A stretch of 64,000 nt of DNA from Patiria pectinifera. Its lineage: Eukaryota > Echinodermata > Asteroidea > Valvatida > Asterinidae. Below, one piece after another: positions 10,601 through 25,000 of this stretch (within the stretch, counting starts at the first letter, position 1; the number at the start of each line of letters is the position of its first letter). The notes under the pieces were generated by a model. That model did not search any database, was not told where the DNA came from, and worked only from the letters and a program-made list of their open reading frames with translations. The stretch covers positions 31,498,392 to 31,562,391 of the forward strand of contig CM057142.1 of assembly GCA_029964075.1 (NCBI GenBank), written 5' to 3'. A program made the position numbers and the translations under genes.

Positions 10601-13001
10601 AATGGCACTCCATACCTCAAATTGTGCGTGGATACTTCTGGAGCACTATTCTCATTGTTTTGTAATGGTAACATATATAAACTACACCATTGGAACGATA
10701 TAAAAACACTCTTTCAGCTGGTATATGGTTGATGTATGGGCGGCCAAACATATCAACATGCCGCCTTTCTGAAAAGTAGTCAATATATCTGTGTTGAGGG
10801 TGTTCTGTGTGTGGTTTCCTGGTCGACTAAAGTCGCCCATGGGAATCAGCAGGGGGGTACTTCTTGTCGACAAAAGTCGCCCATGGTAAGGAAAGGGTTA
10901 AAAAAAACTGTGCCAGGCACATTTTCTTAAACCACTGTCAATGATTGTTTTCTTCAAAATGATACCATTTCAGGCGGAACAATTTCACAGGGTAGTTGGT
11001 ACCAGTCCTATCTTCACATTGATCAAGGATTCTCTCGTGAACTCGGTAGGTATTTTTCCGGGTAATTGCAAGAGTTCCTACGTGCCTTTAACCCTAACCC
11101 CCTAAGGGCTCTTTGGGGGTCGTGTAAAAAATACCACAGAATACTACATGTGTTGTGCACACTTGTAAGGAAAGAAATGCATACTACAGATTACTACTCA
11201 GTAGTATTTTGTCGCTTAACTCTAACCCCTAGGCCCTTTTTGCTAAGAACTGTCCTCAATCCTCCAAAATTTTGCAACAGCACCTAAATTCTTCAAAACT
11301 GTCAGAGAGTCCTGCCTCAAAATGCATTCATCGTCAATCCTCCAAAATCCTCCTCATCCCAAAATTTTGCACTCGTGTTTTAATGAAGGATAACCAAAGC
11401 CTAAATCCTTCGAAAATCACCAGACAGTCATGCCTCAAAATACATTCATCCTCAATCCTCCAAAATCATCCTCATCTTCAAACACCATTCATCCTCAATC
11501 CTCCAAAATCCTCCTATGCTTCAATCACCCTTCATCCTCAATCCTCCAAAATCCTCATGTGATTCAATCACCAGTCATCCTCAATCCTCTAGAATCCTCC
11601 AAAACCGCCAGGAGGATTTTGGAGGAGTGAGGAGGGTTAGGGTTTAAGGTGAGGTTAGGATTAAGAAGGTGCCTACCTGCTGGCCCACAGCATGATATCC
11701 GTGGCTAGCTGCAGCTCCACGATGGCAAACTCTTGCACGGGAGTCTTCTTAGCCGACTCCAGGGACCTCTGTATCTTGTGAAGGTGATTCAGAGTTTTCT
11801 GAGAGGCAAACAGAGCCAAGAGAAATTTGGTTCATTTTTTGTTGTAAAATAACAACTGGAAGGGGTAAGAGGGATGAATCTGTGTTCACAGGACGGAGTG
11901 CCCATCTCTCTTTCGAAGCGATTGGGTGAGACTCGAATCCATGAAATCCTGCTGTGGGGGGGGGTGGGGGGGGGGATCGCCACATCTCCTCTACAGCAAA
12001 TCTGTTATCTTCCCAGCATTGAGTAATGCCGGTACCCATTTGACACCTGGGTTGAGAGGAGTAATTGAGGTAAAGTGCCTTACTCAAGGGCACAACACGC
12101 AAGGCCACGGCGGGGCTCGAACCCACAACCTAACGATCATGACTCCTGTGCCCTACTGCTAGACCACCAAGCCTACTGGAAGCGATAACAACCCAATATT
12201 AAAAGTATCTAAGTATGGTTTCCTTTAAAGGGAATATACATCATTGGTTTTTGCTGTAATTTTCAGAAATGAACTATTTGAGGGGTTATTACAATAGATC
12301 AAATATTGTTACACTGACATATTTGAAGTTTTGTGTTCGAAAATGCTGGAAAAACCAAGAAAAACAAAACTGTTCAATCAGTCTGGTTCCCTGACTCCAC
12401 TAAATATAAAATGGATCAATTTACAGATGCCGGAAAATTGTAAGGTAAGGTACCAGTCTAGCTGGCCTGCACCCGTTCATGAACATGTAACCAATAGCAA
12501 ACAAAATTTGGACTGAATTATTGATAAATTTGGAGCAGTAGTTGAAAAATAGTTAGGTTTTTCCAACGGTGGTCGGCTGACCACCGCTGGAAATTTTTAC
12601 AAAAATACCATTTTCTTGAAAATGACTTCACACCAGGTGCCATAATTTTACAGGATGCTTGAGACTGTCATTTACCAACATCCCATTAAGGTTTTTCGTA
12701 AAAACTTGGTAGTTTTATTTTTCGATGTTTGCAAATGTTGTATATTCCCTTTAAATACCTGTATGACGTCAGGGGTGACATGCTCCAAGTCCACCTCATC
12801 CGGCTTGCTGATGAGCTGACACAGGAAAGAGCCCTTAGGGTTAGGGATGTTGGACAGCTGACCCTCCAGCATGTTCCACGCTGACCGGGTGATGAAGGTC
12901 TCGGCCCGGCCCAGCTCTACGATCACCTGACCCAGGACACAGTCCCCGTCCATGAAGAAGTAGTGGTTGATGATGTCGGCAAGTCTGCTGGTGATGAAAT
13001 C
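7691..13001 (-). CDS. C-terminal helical region (exons 18-21 of the ankyrin/GH20-like gene)
   Basis: Exons 13001-12759, 11798-11677, 9231-9112 and 7847-7691 encode residues 695-907. The stretch is mostly predicted-looking amphipathic helix, for example LADIINHYFFMDGDCVLGQV, and QEFAIVELQLATDIMLW. Hexosaminidase D-like proteins also carry a helical region after the barrel, so this may belong to the same module, but I see no diagnostic motif. The exon 18 donor (GTAT) is followed at once by a TTAA target site and a MITE. A candidate poly(A) signal AATAAA on the minus strand lies at 7578-7573, inside the right arm of a palindromic MITE. Confidence 0.75.
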
Positions 13002-16000
13002 CTGTTAAGAGACAGGCAAATTGGGCGGGAGATTATAAGTTATAATAATAATAATTTGGGAGGCTAATCATCCTTACTCGCAGCTGGTATGCTGAGGTGC
13101 GAAGGACACGGCTACAACGTGGTCGGGCCGCTGGCACATAAAGGCGCCTATGGCTGCCGGCCACATCGACCCATATGACCACGGAGCACAGCCAGAGATC
13201 AACAGTGTTTGATTTTTCCGGAGGGAGGAAAACCGGAGGGCCCGGAGAAAAACCCTCGTGGCACAGGAGAGAACCAACGCACAGTTCCACTCACGTGTGA
13301 TCCGCGGCCAGGATTCGAACCGTGGTCACCTAGGTGAGAGGCGAGCGCTTTACGCACAAGCCACCCATGCCACCCTAGTTACTAGCCAGGGATCCCACAA
13401 AAATCTGAAAATGAAATTCTATGACTTTTCAGCACAAAATGAGGTCTTTGCACGACCTATTCGGGCCATTCACAATGCAGTGCGCCACCAAGAGTTTGCC
13501 ATGGAGAGTCCATTGTTCATGTTGACAGTCGACAAAACACGGCCCATTTGAATGAGTGTCAGTGGACAACTTGAGCTAATTTGTTACAGATTGGGGCATA
13601 GCATTCTGCCGCTTTATAAAAAAACACCATATTGATACAAAGAAAAGAAAAGGGCAAACATTTACTGGAATCATACGCTTAAGAAACTACTGACCGGAAA
13701 AACTAACAATTTCAAATGTCCAGCGCTGCAAATTTGTCAACCATCTCCAAAAACGCACTGGGGAAAAATGAACTCTCCGTGGCGAGCTCTTGGTGGCGCA
13801 CTGCATTGTGAATTGCTGCGAAGTTTGGATCTAATGAGCCTATATACATGTGCCATACTTGGCAAGTCATCTCACTGAAATAAAGGTCTACACAGTGTGC
13901 ATCAGACGGTATGCTCTGTAGGTCCTCATTTTGGTCCGATATGTCGCGTTCTACACTCAACCCACCGGTTCTTTTCAGAACCACACTTCTTTCAAGAAGA
14001 GATTTCTTTCCACATAGTGTTACCAGCAATTTTGTCTATTTTCTGATGGATCTTGCTACACTGAGCAGGCTTGTCATTTTGACAAGTGTTGCAACTTGCT
14101 GCATTAAAGGTATAGTCCATCATTTGTAATATGTGCTTTTTGTTCATTTGAAGCAACAAACGTACGCAAAATCTGAAGAAGGGTGCTGAACAACCAACCT
14201 GATGAAGTTTCAGCTCACCTTCAGCTATATATTCCAAAAAAAAACCAAATTAAAAGTGGCTGAATCGTGTTTTGAATTGCGCCTGAATTCAGCGTTCGAA
14301 ACACGTTCTCACTGAGCCGAATGCAGCGATACAATGTCGTGCACTGATCAGACGAATTAAAGCAACGGCACGCGCGTGTGCGTCCTGCCAATGCTTGGGC
14401 GCGCTTCGCCGAATAACAAAACGAACTACTAATTTGAATTTCCTACAGTACGTCTTAAAAAGCACCGTTGGAAAGGCCTTCTTTTGTTGATTTCTTCAAA
14501 ACGACAGCATGCCAGAAAGAATAATTTCACAGGGAGTTTAGTCCCCTTACTATCTTTCAACTAAGTATGTTTTTCAACACTAATTATGTCAGTCACTTTT
14601 TGGATAGCTGCAAATGATGGACTATAGCTTTAAAAAAGGGTTTCTAGTCAAAATACTCTAGGGGTTTAGTGTCAATAGAATTCTCAGTTAAAACAAAATG
14701 TCAAAAAGTCACCTTATGAACATGTTTATGGCTGGCTCCCAGTTGATTTGTGCTTGGCATGTGAAACGTGCTTAGCAATATTTTGTGCTAAACAGCTTAA
14801 TTTAATTGAAACCAGTTTACAACAAACTCGGGCCGAGGTTCAAACTCACCAGGGGTACGTTTTTATTCCAAGCCAGTCCGCCGGCCGTGGCGAAACCAGG
14901 GAAACTGATCGTGGGCTGGTTGATCTGCATAGTCCCTGACCAATCAGTGAGTAGCAGACCCACGGCGTTAGGGGAGGCAGCAGCTGAGAGTACCGCGTTG
15001 TGAATGTTGTGTATGGCAGCTTCTGGACAGCCAACAATGCTGCAATAGGTTGCAAAAAAGAAAGGTTACACGTCCCAATTTACACAACCATGTGCTTTCT
15101 AGGGTTTGACTTTAACTCTTATTTTTCACTAGCCAGCCGGGCTAATATATTGTCTTGAGACGTGATGTTTTGTGATGGGCTCGTGGATACAATGCTGTTT
15201 GAGGTTACATATATGGAGGGTACCAGGTATATTGTTTTCTTCTTGAATACTGTGGACAAAAACATTCACAACAATGACATGCCGAAGGCAGAGAAATGTG
15301 TTGTTTTCTGTGCCATGCACTTTTATAATGAAAGCTATGGTTGAAATTAAGAATGGGTTGTGAGAACTGTAAAACAAAGAAGGTCAAGTGGGATCAGTGA
15401 TGAATAGTGTCCACTATTAACTTTTAGGAGAGAAAAAAAAGCAACAGATGGATCAAAAATGTTTTCAAACTTACCTGTCCCAGGCTGCAGTGCCAGGACA
15501 AACGGAGAAGGCCACTCTGAAAACAAAAAGCCAACGACATCAACAATTTATTTAAGTTTGATGTTCCTTTTTAACAATAATTCATTAATACCTCAGACAG
15601 TTTAGCCATTCCTATTGGTCGAGAGCCCGTCACGTGGCCGGTCTTAAACGGATGATAAAGACGTGGTTAGCTGGTCTTAAACACTTTTCCAGTGTCACAA
15701 TAAAATGTGGACTCCTAAAAATCCAGTGCCTCTTACCGTTTCATTGGTTGAACGTTCACAATCCTCACGTAGGCATGCGCAACACTACCAGCGAGTCAGA
15801 ATTTTATAGTTCTAAATAATTTTATAGTGCGTCATGCGCGACGTCGCGCAAAACATGCTACGCGCGCGTCAATCTCCATAAAAGGGTTGTTTAAATCTTA
15901 CTCGCCAGCTGAACACTCCATTATTTTGCTAAAGGGATGTTTCAAAAAGCATGAAGTGAACTTGTTGAACAAAGTTGGGATTTTTTGAAGGAATTATTTG

Positions 16001-19000
16001 ATTTTTTTAAACCGAAAAGGTATTTATGAATGGGAGTAAATATGTGCTCGGTCGGTATTTATCACTCTGTTTAAGACCGCTTAGAGTCTGGGTGCTGATA
16101 ATTATCCTCGCCTGCGGCTCGGGTAATTATCAGCACCCAGACTCTAAGCGGTCTTAAACAGAGTGATAAAAACCTCCGGAGCACACATTTATTTCCTTAA
16201 TAATGATCAATGAAAGGCATGACCTCTGTTAATGAATATTCAGAAGCCATGACCCCAAGGTCATTAAAGATTGGTCATAACATTTCATCTCAGTTCATTT
16301 ACGTGTTTTCATCAAGAAAGAGCAAAACCTCCATTAAAAAGGATAAATCCTTTAAAGTCCTCCATAATTTCTTGAATGTGGTCCTTGGAGGGGTGACCAC
16401 AGCCTCAATCCTGCAAAATTCTCTAGCAGTCACTGTCAGTTTGTACATATGAGGCAGAGCCAGTGACATCCTGGAGCAGTGTGGAGGATTTCAAGTTGAA
16501 TCTAGGCCTAAATTTATGCACGGCTGATCATAAACAACACAAGGTCCGGCCCAAGACACAGTGCATCCTCTGAAATCAGCAACACACTTTTGGCATGTAG
16601 CCTCAATCCCCCATTTTGCAAAGAGGATGGGGGAGAATTTGGGAAGGTTAGGGTTAATCAAAGCTGTGATCAAAAACAACATAGAGAATCGGTCTATTGT
16701 GTGTGCACTCAGTGTTGCATGGATGTGTACGCACAGTCGTGTTTTACTATACGTCTGAGGACAACCTATTGTGTTTCCCTCTGTCCCTCTAATATAACAC
16801 TTTCCCATAGACTAAGCACATAACCATACGATCGAGGACCAGTTTTGACAATAGGCACCGTCGTCCGAGGATCAAAGGCCCCTTTGTGCTCCTTTTGTTG
16901 TCTGTCCTTTTGTTGTCTGTCCTCGAGCGTAATACAATACAAGAGCGCACAGTCTGACGGCTATCTGAACTTCACTGCCTTTTTTAAATGGCTGTCTCAA
17001 ACTTCCTTGCCATGACATCTTGACAGAAACAACAAGTTCCAACTGGCGTGTCTGGCTAGTCCACATAATGAACACTGTATGAGTGAACATCACAGAGTGA
17101 GATTGTTTTCCTCACAATCAATGTTGATGTGATGGCTCATAGCTGAGGACAAAATGTTACAATGTATTGTACTCACCCTGCCTCTGTCAGTGCTGTACAC
17201 GCTACACTGTAGTCATAGTCAACCTGGGAATGGACAGTGGAAGACTGTGTTCATTATCCCTTTCAGTCATGTACTTAAATCCAACAGATCCCACACTTTG
17301 GATACCGCGAGCTAGTTGGATGTACACTCAAAGTATCTAAATCCAATTTCATGGTTCTGCTAAGCATGGAATGGGAGACATTTCAGTGGCAGCAAGCACA
17401 CCGGTCCTTCTCAATTGTTTGCATCATGTTTAAGTTAATGTGTGCGCATGTTCAAAATGACGCAAACAATAGAAAAGGACCGGTGTGTTCGATGCCGCCA
17501 AGCATCTCAAAAGTCTTCCCATGCTGGTGATCACCTTATTGGCTCTCTCCGCAAACAAGAGAGGGCACTTTTTGACCCGCTATGAGAGCCCAGTGGACCC
17601 AGTGCGGGTACTGGTTCCCACGCGTATAGCTTGAAGTACTCACGACTACATTTATTCTGAATATGCACAAAAGCCATAACATCTTTGAGTGAGTTGCACG
17701 CATCATCGGCAATATGTTTTTGAATGTCTGTACAAGTGGTCTCCCTCAACTCTCCCATTTCTTACCGTTGAGGGGGTATTTGTGTACAGAGCCCACCTAT
17801 GTACATGAAAAGGATTTCTGCACTAACTCTGTAAGCACCAAATCCAAAGTTACGGGATGTGCACAAGCTGAAATCCCTGGCTAAACCAGTGAAATACCGT
17901 AAGCTTCTCACTAGAGAAGCTTATGGCCTGGAACTGAATGTGTGTGGTTCATCGCACAGGAGCTCAAGTCTGCGTCAACTCCTACCTCAGCACCACACTG
18001 AGATTTCATCTATCTGCAGTCATACTGACCAGTCTATGGATGACCATTCAGTGAATGGTTGTGGGTGACAGGACCCCAGACTGACCGTTAGGGGCTGCAG
18101 AATTATGCAATGGTCATTTATGGTACGATCCTTTACATGTAAAATGCCTAAACCATTTCCATTTTCTTTTCACATGATTCAAAAACCGGCTTTAACATGT
18201 TCAAGTTGTATTTTTCATTTAAGAGTGAAAGCTTCAGATATTTCTAACGTTTTGAACAAACAATAAATTCTAAGTTTTTTACCCAACAGGTAGAAGCCGA
18301 AGTAGAATATCTAATAATAATAATAACAACTGTATTTATATAGCGCCTTTTGCCAGAGGATACAAAGCGCTGGGGGAGAATGCAACCAAAGACAGGTAAA
18401 TGAAGTATATGAACATATGAGACCCATTATGTAGCACCTTTTTGCTAAGTGCTGCGGTGCATAATTGCTGCCACTGCCAGAAACACCGGGGCAAACCCCT
18501 TCTCTCAGCGACAAGTGTTACTGGGTTCTTTAACGTGCATTACACAACACACGGGACCTACGGCTTTACATGTATGTCCCATCCGAAAGGACGAAGCAAT
18601 AATGGTAAAGTGCCTTGCTTAAGAGCACAAGCACCATGTTCCCCGTCAGGATTTGAACCCATGTACCACGAGTTGAACACCGTAACCATTGGACCACAGA
18701 TGCCCACAGAAACATGCAAGTGTTTACCTTGCATCCATAGTGCATTGCCATACTGCCCACTGGTAACCTGGCAATAGTCTCCGCGCTGATATCCACCGTG
18801 TTGGCACAGAACCGTACATTGTGGCTGTCCTTGACCCCCAGCAGGTGCAGACGGTCCCTCACGTCCAGCTGAGCCAGGTGGGAGGAATCCTTGCCGTCCT
18901 GGTCATCGTCCGAGGGAGTGGCCAGGAGTTTCTTGGTCAGCGTGGCGCCGATGTTGACCGAGCTGCATGTGGGAGAAGGAGACAGGGGCCTAAGATGGAT

Positions 19001-22000
19001 TTTAGTTGGAAATTGTGGTTGTACTTTTGCTCAAAGATAAAAAACAATTAACCCTAACCCTGCCAGATGCAACACAGGTGTAAACGTCTGTGGCAGCTTG
19101 CTGCACTGAGCCTCCAACACCACTGCATAACTGGCCAATTCTGAGACAATGAGGGCTAGTCCCATTGAACAATGCCACAGTAGTATCCTGCTGCAGTTGG
19201 TGACCACAGACTCTGAGGCACTTTGGCCTCAAGACTTTTGACCCAACGGATCTTGCCACACTGAGCAGGCTTGCCATTTTGACAAGTGTTGCATGTTGCT
19301 GCATTTAGTAAGCTTTCTAGTCAGAATACCCTAGAGGGCTTTAAGGTTAAACATACCGATTGATTTGTATCAACTAAAACACAGCAATCACCAGAATAGA
19401 AAATACTAAATCTACTTGACTTCTTGAATGTAATACAGATAAACCACAATATCAAAATCAGCAAACAGACATTGGGGATTATTATGCCACCGAGATTGTC
19501 TAGTTTCTAATCTCTCTTCTTTTTTTTTTAATAAAAAATGGTTGATTTGTTGAACCTGTCTGATAACATTGGCCAGTTTCGAGAAGCTGGGATGTTGACA
19601 AATTTGCTGATTTGAGAAAAATGCCACGAGTATTAAAAAAACCAAAAACACAAAAGAAATAAAACAGAAAAAGGAAAGAAAAAGAAAAATAGAGAGAGAG
19701 TGTTGTTTTGCTGCACCCGGAGGGTTATATGTTGCATGTACCCGGTAAGTGGCTCACAGCTAATTTTTTTTTTTTAATAATAATAATGGATACTTATATA
19801 GCACTTTTAACCAAGATCAAAGTGTTTTACATTATTATCACCCCTGTTCATCGGGCTAATGAAACATTCCAAAGACAATCTCAGCTCCCTTGGGAGTATA
19901 CAGCTCAATGCTGCCATTTCGGCGCCAAGCAGCTAAAATCAATCACAATAACCATCTCTGTCCTCACAGGTACTCATTTACTCCTGGGTTGAAAGAATCA
20001 ATGAGTGACAAAGTGCCTTGCCCAAGGGCACACACACCACAACCCCAGGCTGGACTCGAACCCACAACCTGCAGAATTACCCGCAGACCATGAGTTCAAT
20101 GTTCCAGACCACAAAGCCACGGCGCTCCACAGCATGCAGATTCGCCAAGCAATACATTCAAATTATCAACTCCTGGAAAATTAATCTTCAGCCTTCGAAA
20201 CATTCCTCTGATACGAAAAAAGAATGACCAAACATCTCAACTCTTACCTTGTGGATCCGAACGATGTTAAGACTTGTTTGAAGATGCCCATCTGTTTGGG
20301 AGTGAGTTCGGTCTTGGAGCTGATGTCCAGGTGAGGAATCACGTCCATGTATCGCCACCTGCAGTAAATCTCCAGATCCAGAAGTTCACTGTACATGAAA
20401 AGTAAAATACAAACCTCATTACGGGAAAAGTACAATTTTGTTTATTCTACAAGGCACAGAATTTGGCTAAATATTTGTCAGGGATTCTACAGAAATATTG
20501 AAATACAATTCCATAACTTTTCCGGGGCAAAATTAGGGCTTTCCATGGCCAATTCCTACGCTGGCATTTTAGGTGCCTATTGTTCTGAAGGCAAGGGACC
20601 CAACTCTCTCTCATCCTTCTACTTTGCCACAAGACCACTGAGCACCACAAAAGCATGACCATAGTGCACTAAATGAGCAACAGATAAGTGATGCCATTAA
20701 GCTACATGAGTCGTTTGTCGGGAATTTTCATTTGGAGATACAGGCCAAAATAGGGCCACTTCATCACACCTTTAGGTGTTCAGACTTCCATAATTTATTA
20801 ACTAAAGATGGTATCAGCATTCAGTTTTCACAGCAGTAATGCTGAGATTGTGCTCTTTTCAAATCTGTAATAATTTTTTTTTTACCAGGGTCGACAAACG
20901 ACTCATTTAGCTTGATCGCATCACATATAGAGAATATATGTATGAAGAGGTGGTATAGTAAACTGGAATGCCAAGTGGAAGACTGCCTTAACCAAATATT
21001 ACACATGCAATAACCAAATATTACACATGCCATAACCAAATATTACACATGCCATAACCAAATATTACACATGCCATAACTAAATATTACACATGCCATA
21101 ACCAAATATTACACATTATCACGTATGGGTTGTGCAGGATTCCAAGCCTTTTCCATGACATTTGCTCTTGTATAATAAGCAATTCAAGGATTTTCCATGA
21201 CGGTGGAAACCTTTATTTGTTTAGCAGAAACATTTAGATGGTGCTATTTGTGGCCACTCTTTTAGTTTGTCCTCTTGTACGGAGGAATGTTTTCGCAAAA
21301 CTCAGCAAAAACTGAGAAGCACTGACCAGACAGTTCCGATGAAAACTTGACAAAATAAATACCACCCCCCCCCAAAAAAAGGTTATGCGAAGAGCAAAAT
21401 CAAATATATCAAAATTCTCCAACACCTAATTATTTTTTAGAGATTTGATCAGCGTTTGGTAAGTTGAGTTTGTTCTGCATTGCTCTACATTTGGAGGTGT
21501 GGTCTTGAGTTACAGGGTTCTCACCTCTCAGAGTAAGGCATAACTCCTTCCACTTCCTCCCCTTCTACACTCTTCATGTGCAGATGGAGCTGAGAATAAG
21601 ACACAAGCAGAAAATGTCAATTCACAATGTATAACAAATGCCTTTGAATGCGAAAAAGTTCTACATATTTGATGCACTTTTTAAAATTTTTTGGGAGGGG
21701 TTATTTTTAGCATTGAACAAAGAAATTTAGTGAAGCAGGGTTTGAACCTACGACCTCCAGATTGCCGTTCCGGTGCTCTACCAACTGAGCTATCCAGCCC
21801 TATTATGTTGGCGGTTCCCCCGTTTTGTTAATGTCTTGGTTCAAAGGTTGCTAGTAATTTTTGCCCATTTTTTGGGCGCTAGCCAGGGATTTTGCCCAAA
21901 GTCACGATGCTAGTAACATTAGCAGTGCTGCAAACCTGGGAAATAGCAAACAGGATCAAAGCACATCTAGGTCCATTATAATTATTTAACATTTAAACAA

Positions 22001-25000
22001 AGAACTTGAATGGAGCAAATTCAATTTTGTTCAAACTTTCCAACTGGACAACTCAAACTACATTCCTGTATCTGTTAGATCAATGGACGGAAAGATTCAA
22101 AGCACAAGATTCTATTGAAAACAAAAATACGGTAACGACAATGTCCAAAACAATCTTTTAAAGTTCAAAGTAACAGAAGAATCAATTTAATGTCAAAATA
22201 TCTTTGACGAAAAGGCAATAACTTACCTCATTGAACTTCATAAGGGTTAATATATTGACGATATGCATCAGATAATCCTGGGGGGAAAAGGACAAATTGA
22301 CAAGCAGTTAAATTGTGTAGAACAAAACAGAAAAAAGCAGTTTTACAACTACAAGTAGGTCAGTAGTCTGTTAGGAGCTACTTGGTGACAAGCCAATTTA
22401 TCACAGAACTGCTGTGGAGACAATTTTCTTTCAGCAAATTTTGTCTTTCTAAAAAAATCAGCTTGGAACCTGTCTAAATATTACGAAGCTGATATGCACT
22501 TTTAATAATAACTGCTTCCTAGACAACACTAGGGTTGTGCCGAATAAACCAAATATTCAAATACATATGATCATCATCACCTGAATATGCGAAAAGTATT
22601 TTTCAAATCTGAACATTTGAAAACGTGAGTGGTCTATAAGAAATGATGTAAAAAAAGAACCCTTACTTTTGTTTAGTTTGTCAAATACCTCATGTTTGCC
22701 GGCATTCACTTTACACACATGATTCAAGAGCTTTCGTGAGAAATATTAGCTTTGATGTTCATCTTGAAATTGTTTCGAATATCAGCTCAGGCCTGGAGTG
22801 CCCTGAAACGTGCAAAACTTAATCAGGCTATGAACTTTACTCACTCTTTAGCCAGCAAATTTCTAGAAAATTTCATTGGACAACGAAAAGGTTCTCAGTA
22901 TTTCACCAACCAAATTTGCAGACTCAATTCATTTGTTATAGGAGACATTTCTTCAATATTTTGCGCATGAGAGTCAAGCGATTTCAACATGAGGCTAAAT
23001 ACTAGACTGGTACATGTCCAACCATGGTCCAACTATTTGAAAAGACTGACCTCTTCATTCAGTGTCATTAGTCTGGTGACTGACTGTGGAGAAATGCGTA
23101 GTTAATAGAGACTAGTTGCCGGTTCATGCCACATGTTTCTTTCGGCAAATTTGGTGTCAAATTTTTCAACTTCTTGGGATACTCACTAATTTAGGTACCC
23201 TCCCACAAGAAATGTCCAGGGCCACGCCCCTGTATCGAAGATCCGGCCAATCGGAAATCTGGGGGGAAAAAGTAAACATCATGGTTAATTTCTGCGTCAA
23301 TGTAAATAAGTTTACTTAACACAGCTGTAAACAGACATTGCATTGGATAACTGTTTGTTTGATTGAATTTTTTTTTTGGCATCAGAGAGATGTAATTTTA
23401 ATATTGGGTTTTGCCTTTAACCAGTTCGCGCAGGGATTATTTTGACAAGAACAAAAAGAGGTGTGGGATTACTTTTCACTCGACTTCAAGCCAGGCGGGT
23501 TGAAGCCATCACCCTAGGGCAGCACACTCATATTTCTGGACTCGCTCGCTGTGAACGGGTCGCTGACAGGTATTTTTCGGCCTTGCTGCGTGTTTATCCG
23601 TCATCTGTTCCGAATACCGCCAAACCTTTGCGTGTATACACGTCAAACGGCGCAAACTTGTTAAACCGACCTAATTTCATGAACACTAAATACTCATTGT
23701 TGTCCAAGGGCTTGCAAGAAAAACAATTTGCAAGGTGGGACTCAAACCCACAACCTCCTGCTTACAAGTGCAGATGCCTTACTATCGGCTGGTTTGAATC
23801 TCATGTTGCAGTGATGATGGAATTTTGGCATGAAATCATGTCGGTGAAGGGCGAAACCAAATATTAACCTTTATTGAAAATGAATAAAACTGCTTGCTGA
23901 CTGGATTGACATGAAATATACAAATCCAACAAAACTAGGAATCCTAACATTTTGATCCTAGAGGAATCTCTGTCAAAGGCAAAATTTTATTGGATTATTT
24001 TCAGAAACGTTGATTTCATCAGCTCCTACTAGATCAGTAATACCACTAACCTGCGAGGCTGGGATGCCTTCCTCGTTAAACAGCCGAATGAGTTGTACTA
24101 CAGTACAGCTAGCATTCCATAGACCACTAAAGTCAGCACACTGGACAGTCATCTGAAACAGCAAAGAAATCAAAGAATAAGAAGTTTGAAACGATATTGT
24201 TTTAACCCATAAGCATCTGTACTACATTGTATTACATTGTGTTTACTCATTGAAAACTCAATAAAACCATAGACTGCTCCAGCAGTTTCGGGCGCTACAG
24301 GGAGTAATTGGAAGAGCGGTTTGGGGTGCTTCAGTGACTCAAGGATTTTAGTAGAGAACTGTTGCTTGCCGAGGCACAAATAATAATCTACATGTACACA
24401 ACATACTGCAATGTTGAGTGGTGTACTCACTGTGCGGTACACTGAACATGTAGCTGTGAGGTCAACTGAAGTTGCTTGCATGCAAGATAAACCCTTTCTG
24501 ACAGAATTTTACCCCCAAACTAACCAAAGTTTATAAAGGTACACAGGATCACTGTTTTTCATTTGAAGAAGGTTGCACAACAACTAACTTGTTGAAGTGT
24601 CAGCTTAGTGGATAATATGCATAATGCGAAAAACAGTTGCAACAATTGTTGGCATCTCGTAGCTGGATTCCATTGCTAACGCACTTCATAAGTGTGTCTG
24701 CAGGCACATTTTCTTAAATTACCTTCCAGGGATGGGTTTTCTTCCGAATGATACCATTTCAGGTGGAATAATTTCACAGGGTATTTGGTACCAGTGTTAT
24801 CTTCACTTTCAGCAAGGATTTCTTGTGTAGACAATGAATTATACACATTTGAAGTGCTCATCATGCAATTTTCACCAGATTGCTGCACCATCAGTGTGAT
24901 GCCGGTGTGGTAACGTGCACTCGATACGAACCTGACTACAACAATGGTGCCCGGGAAACTGGAGTCCAAAATGACAGAAAGTTTGCTACAGGTTTTCAGT

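Noticed and set aside
21725..21825. Functional tRNA gene
   Set aside because: A- and B-boxes are good, but flanks are shared with other SINE copies and the acceptor stem does not close.
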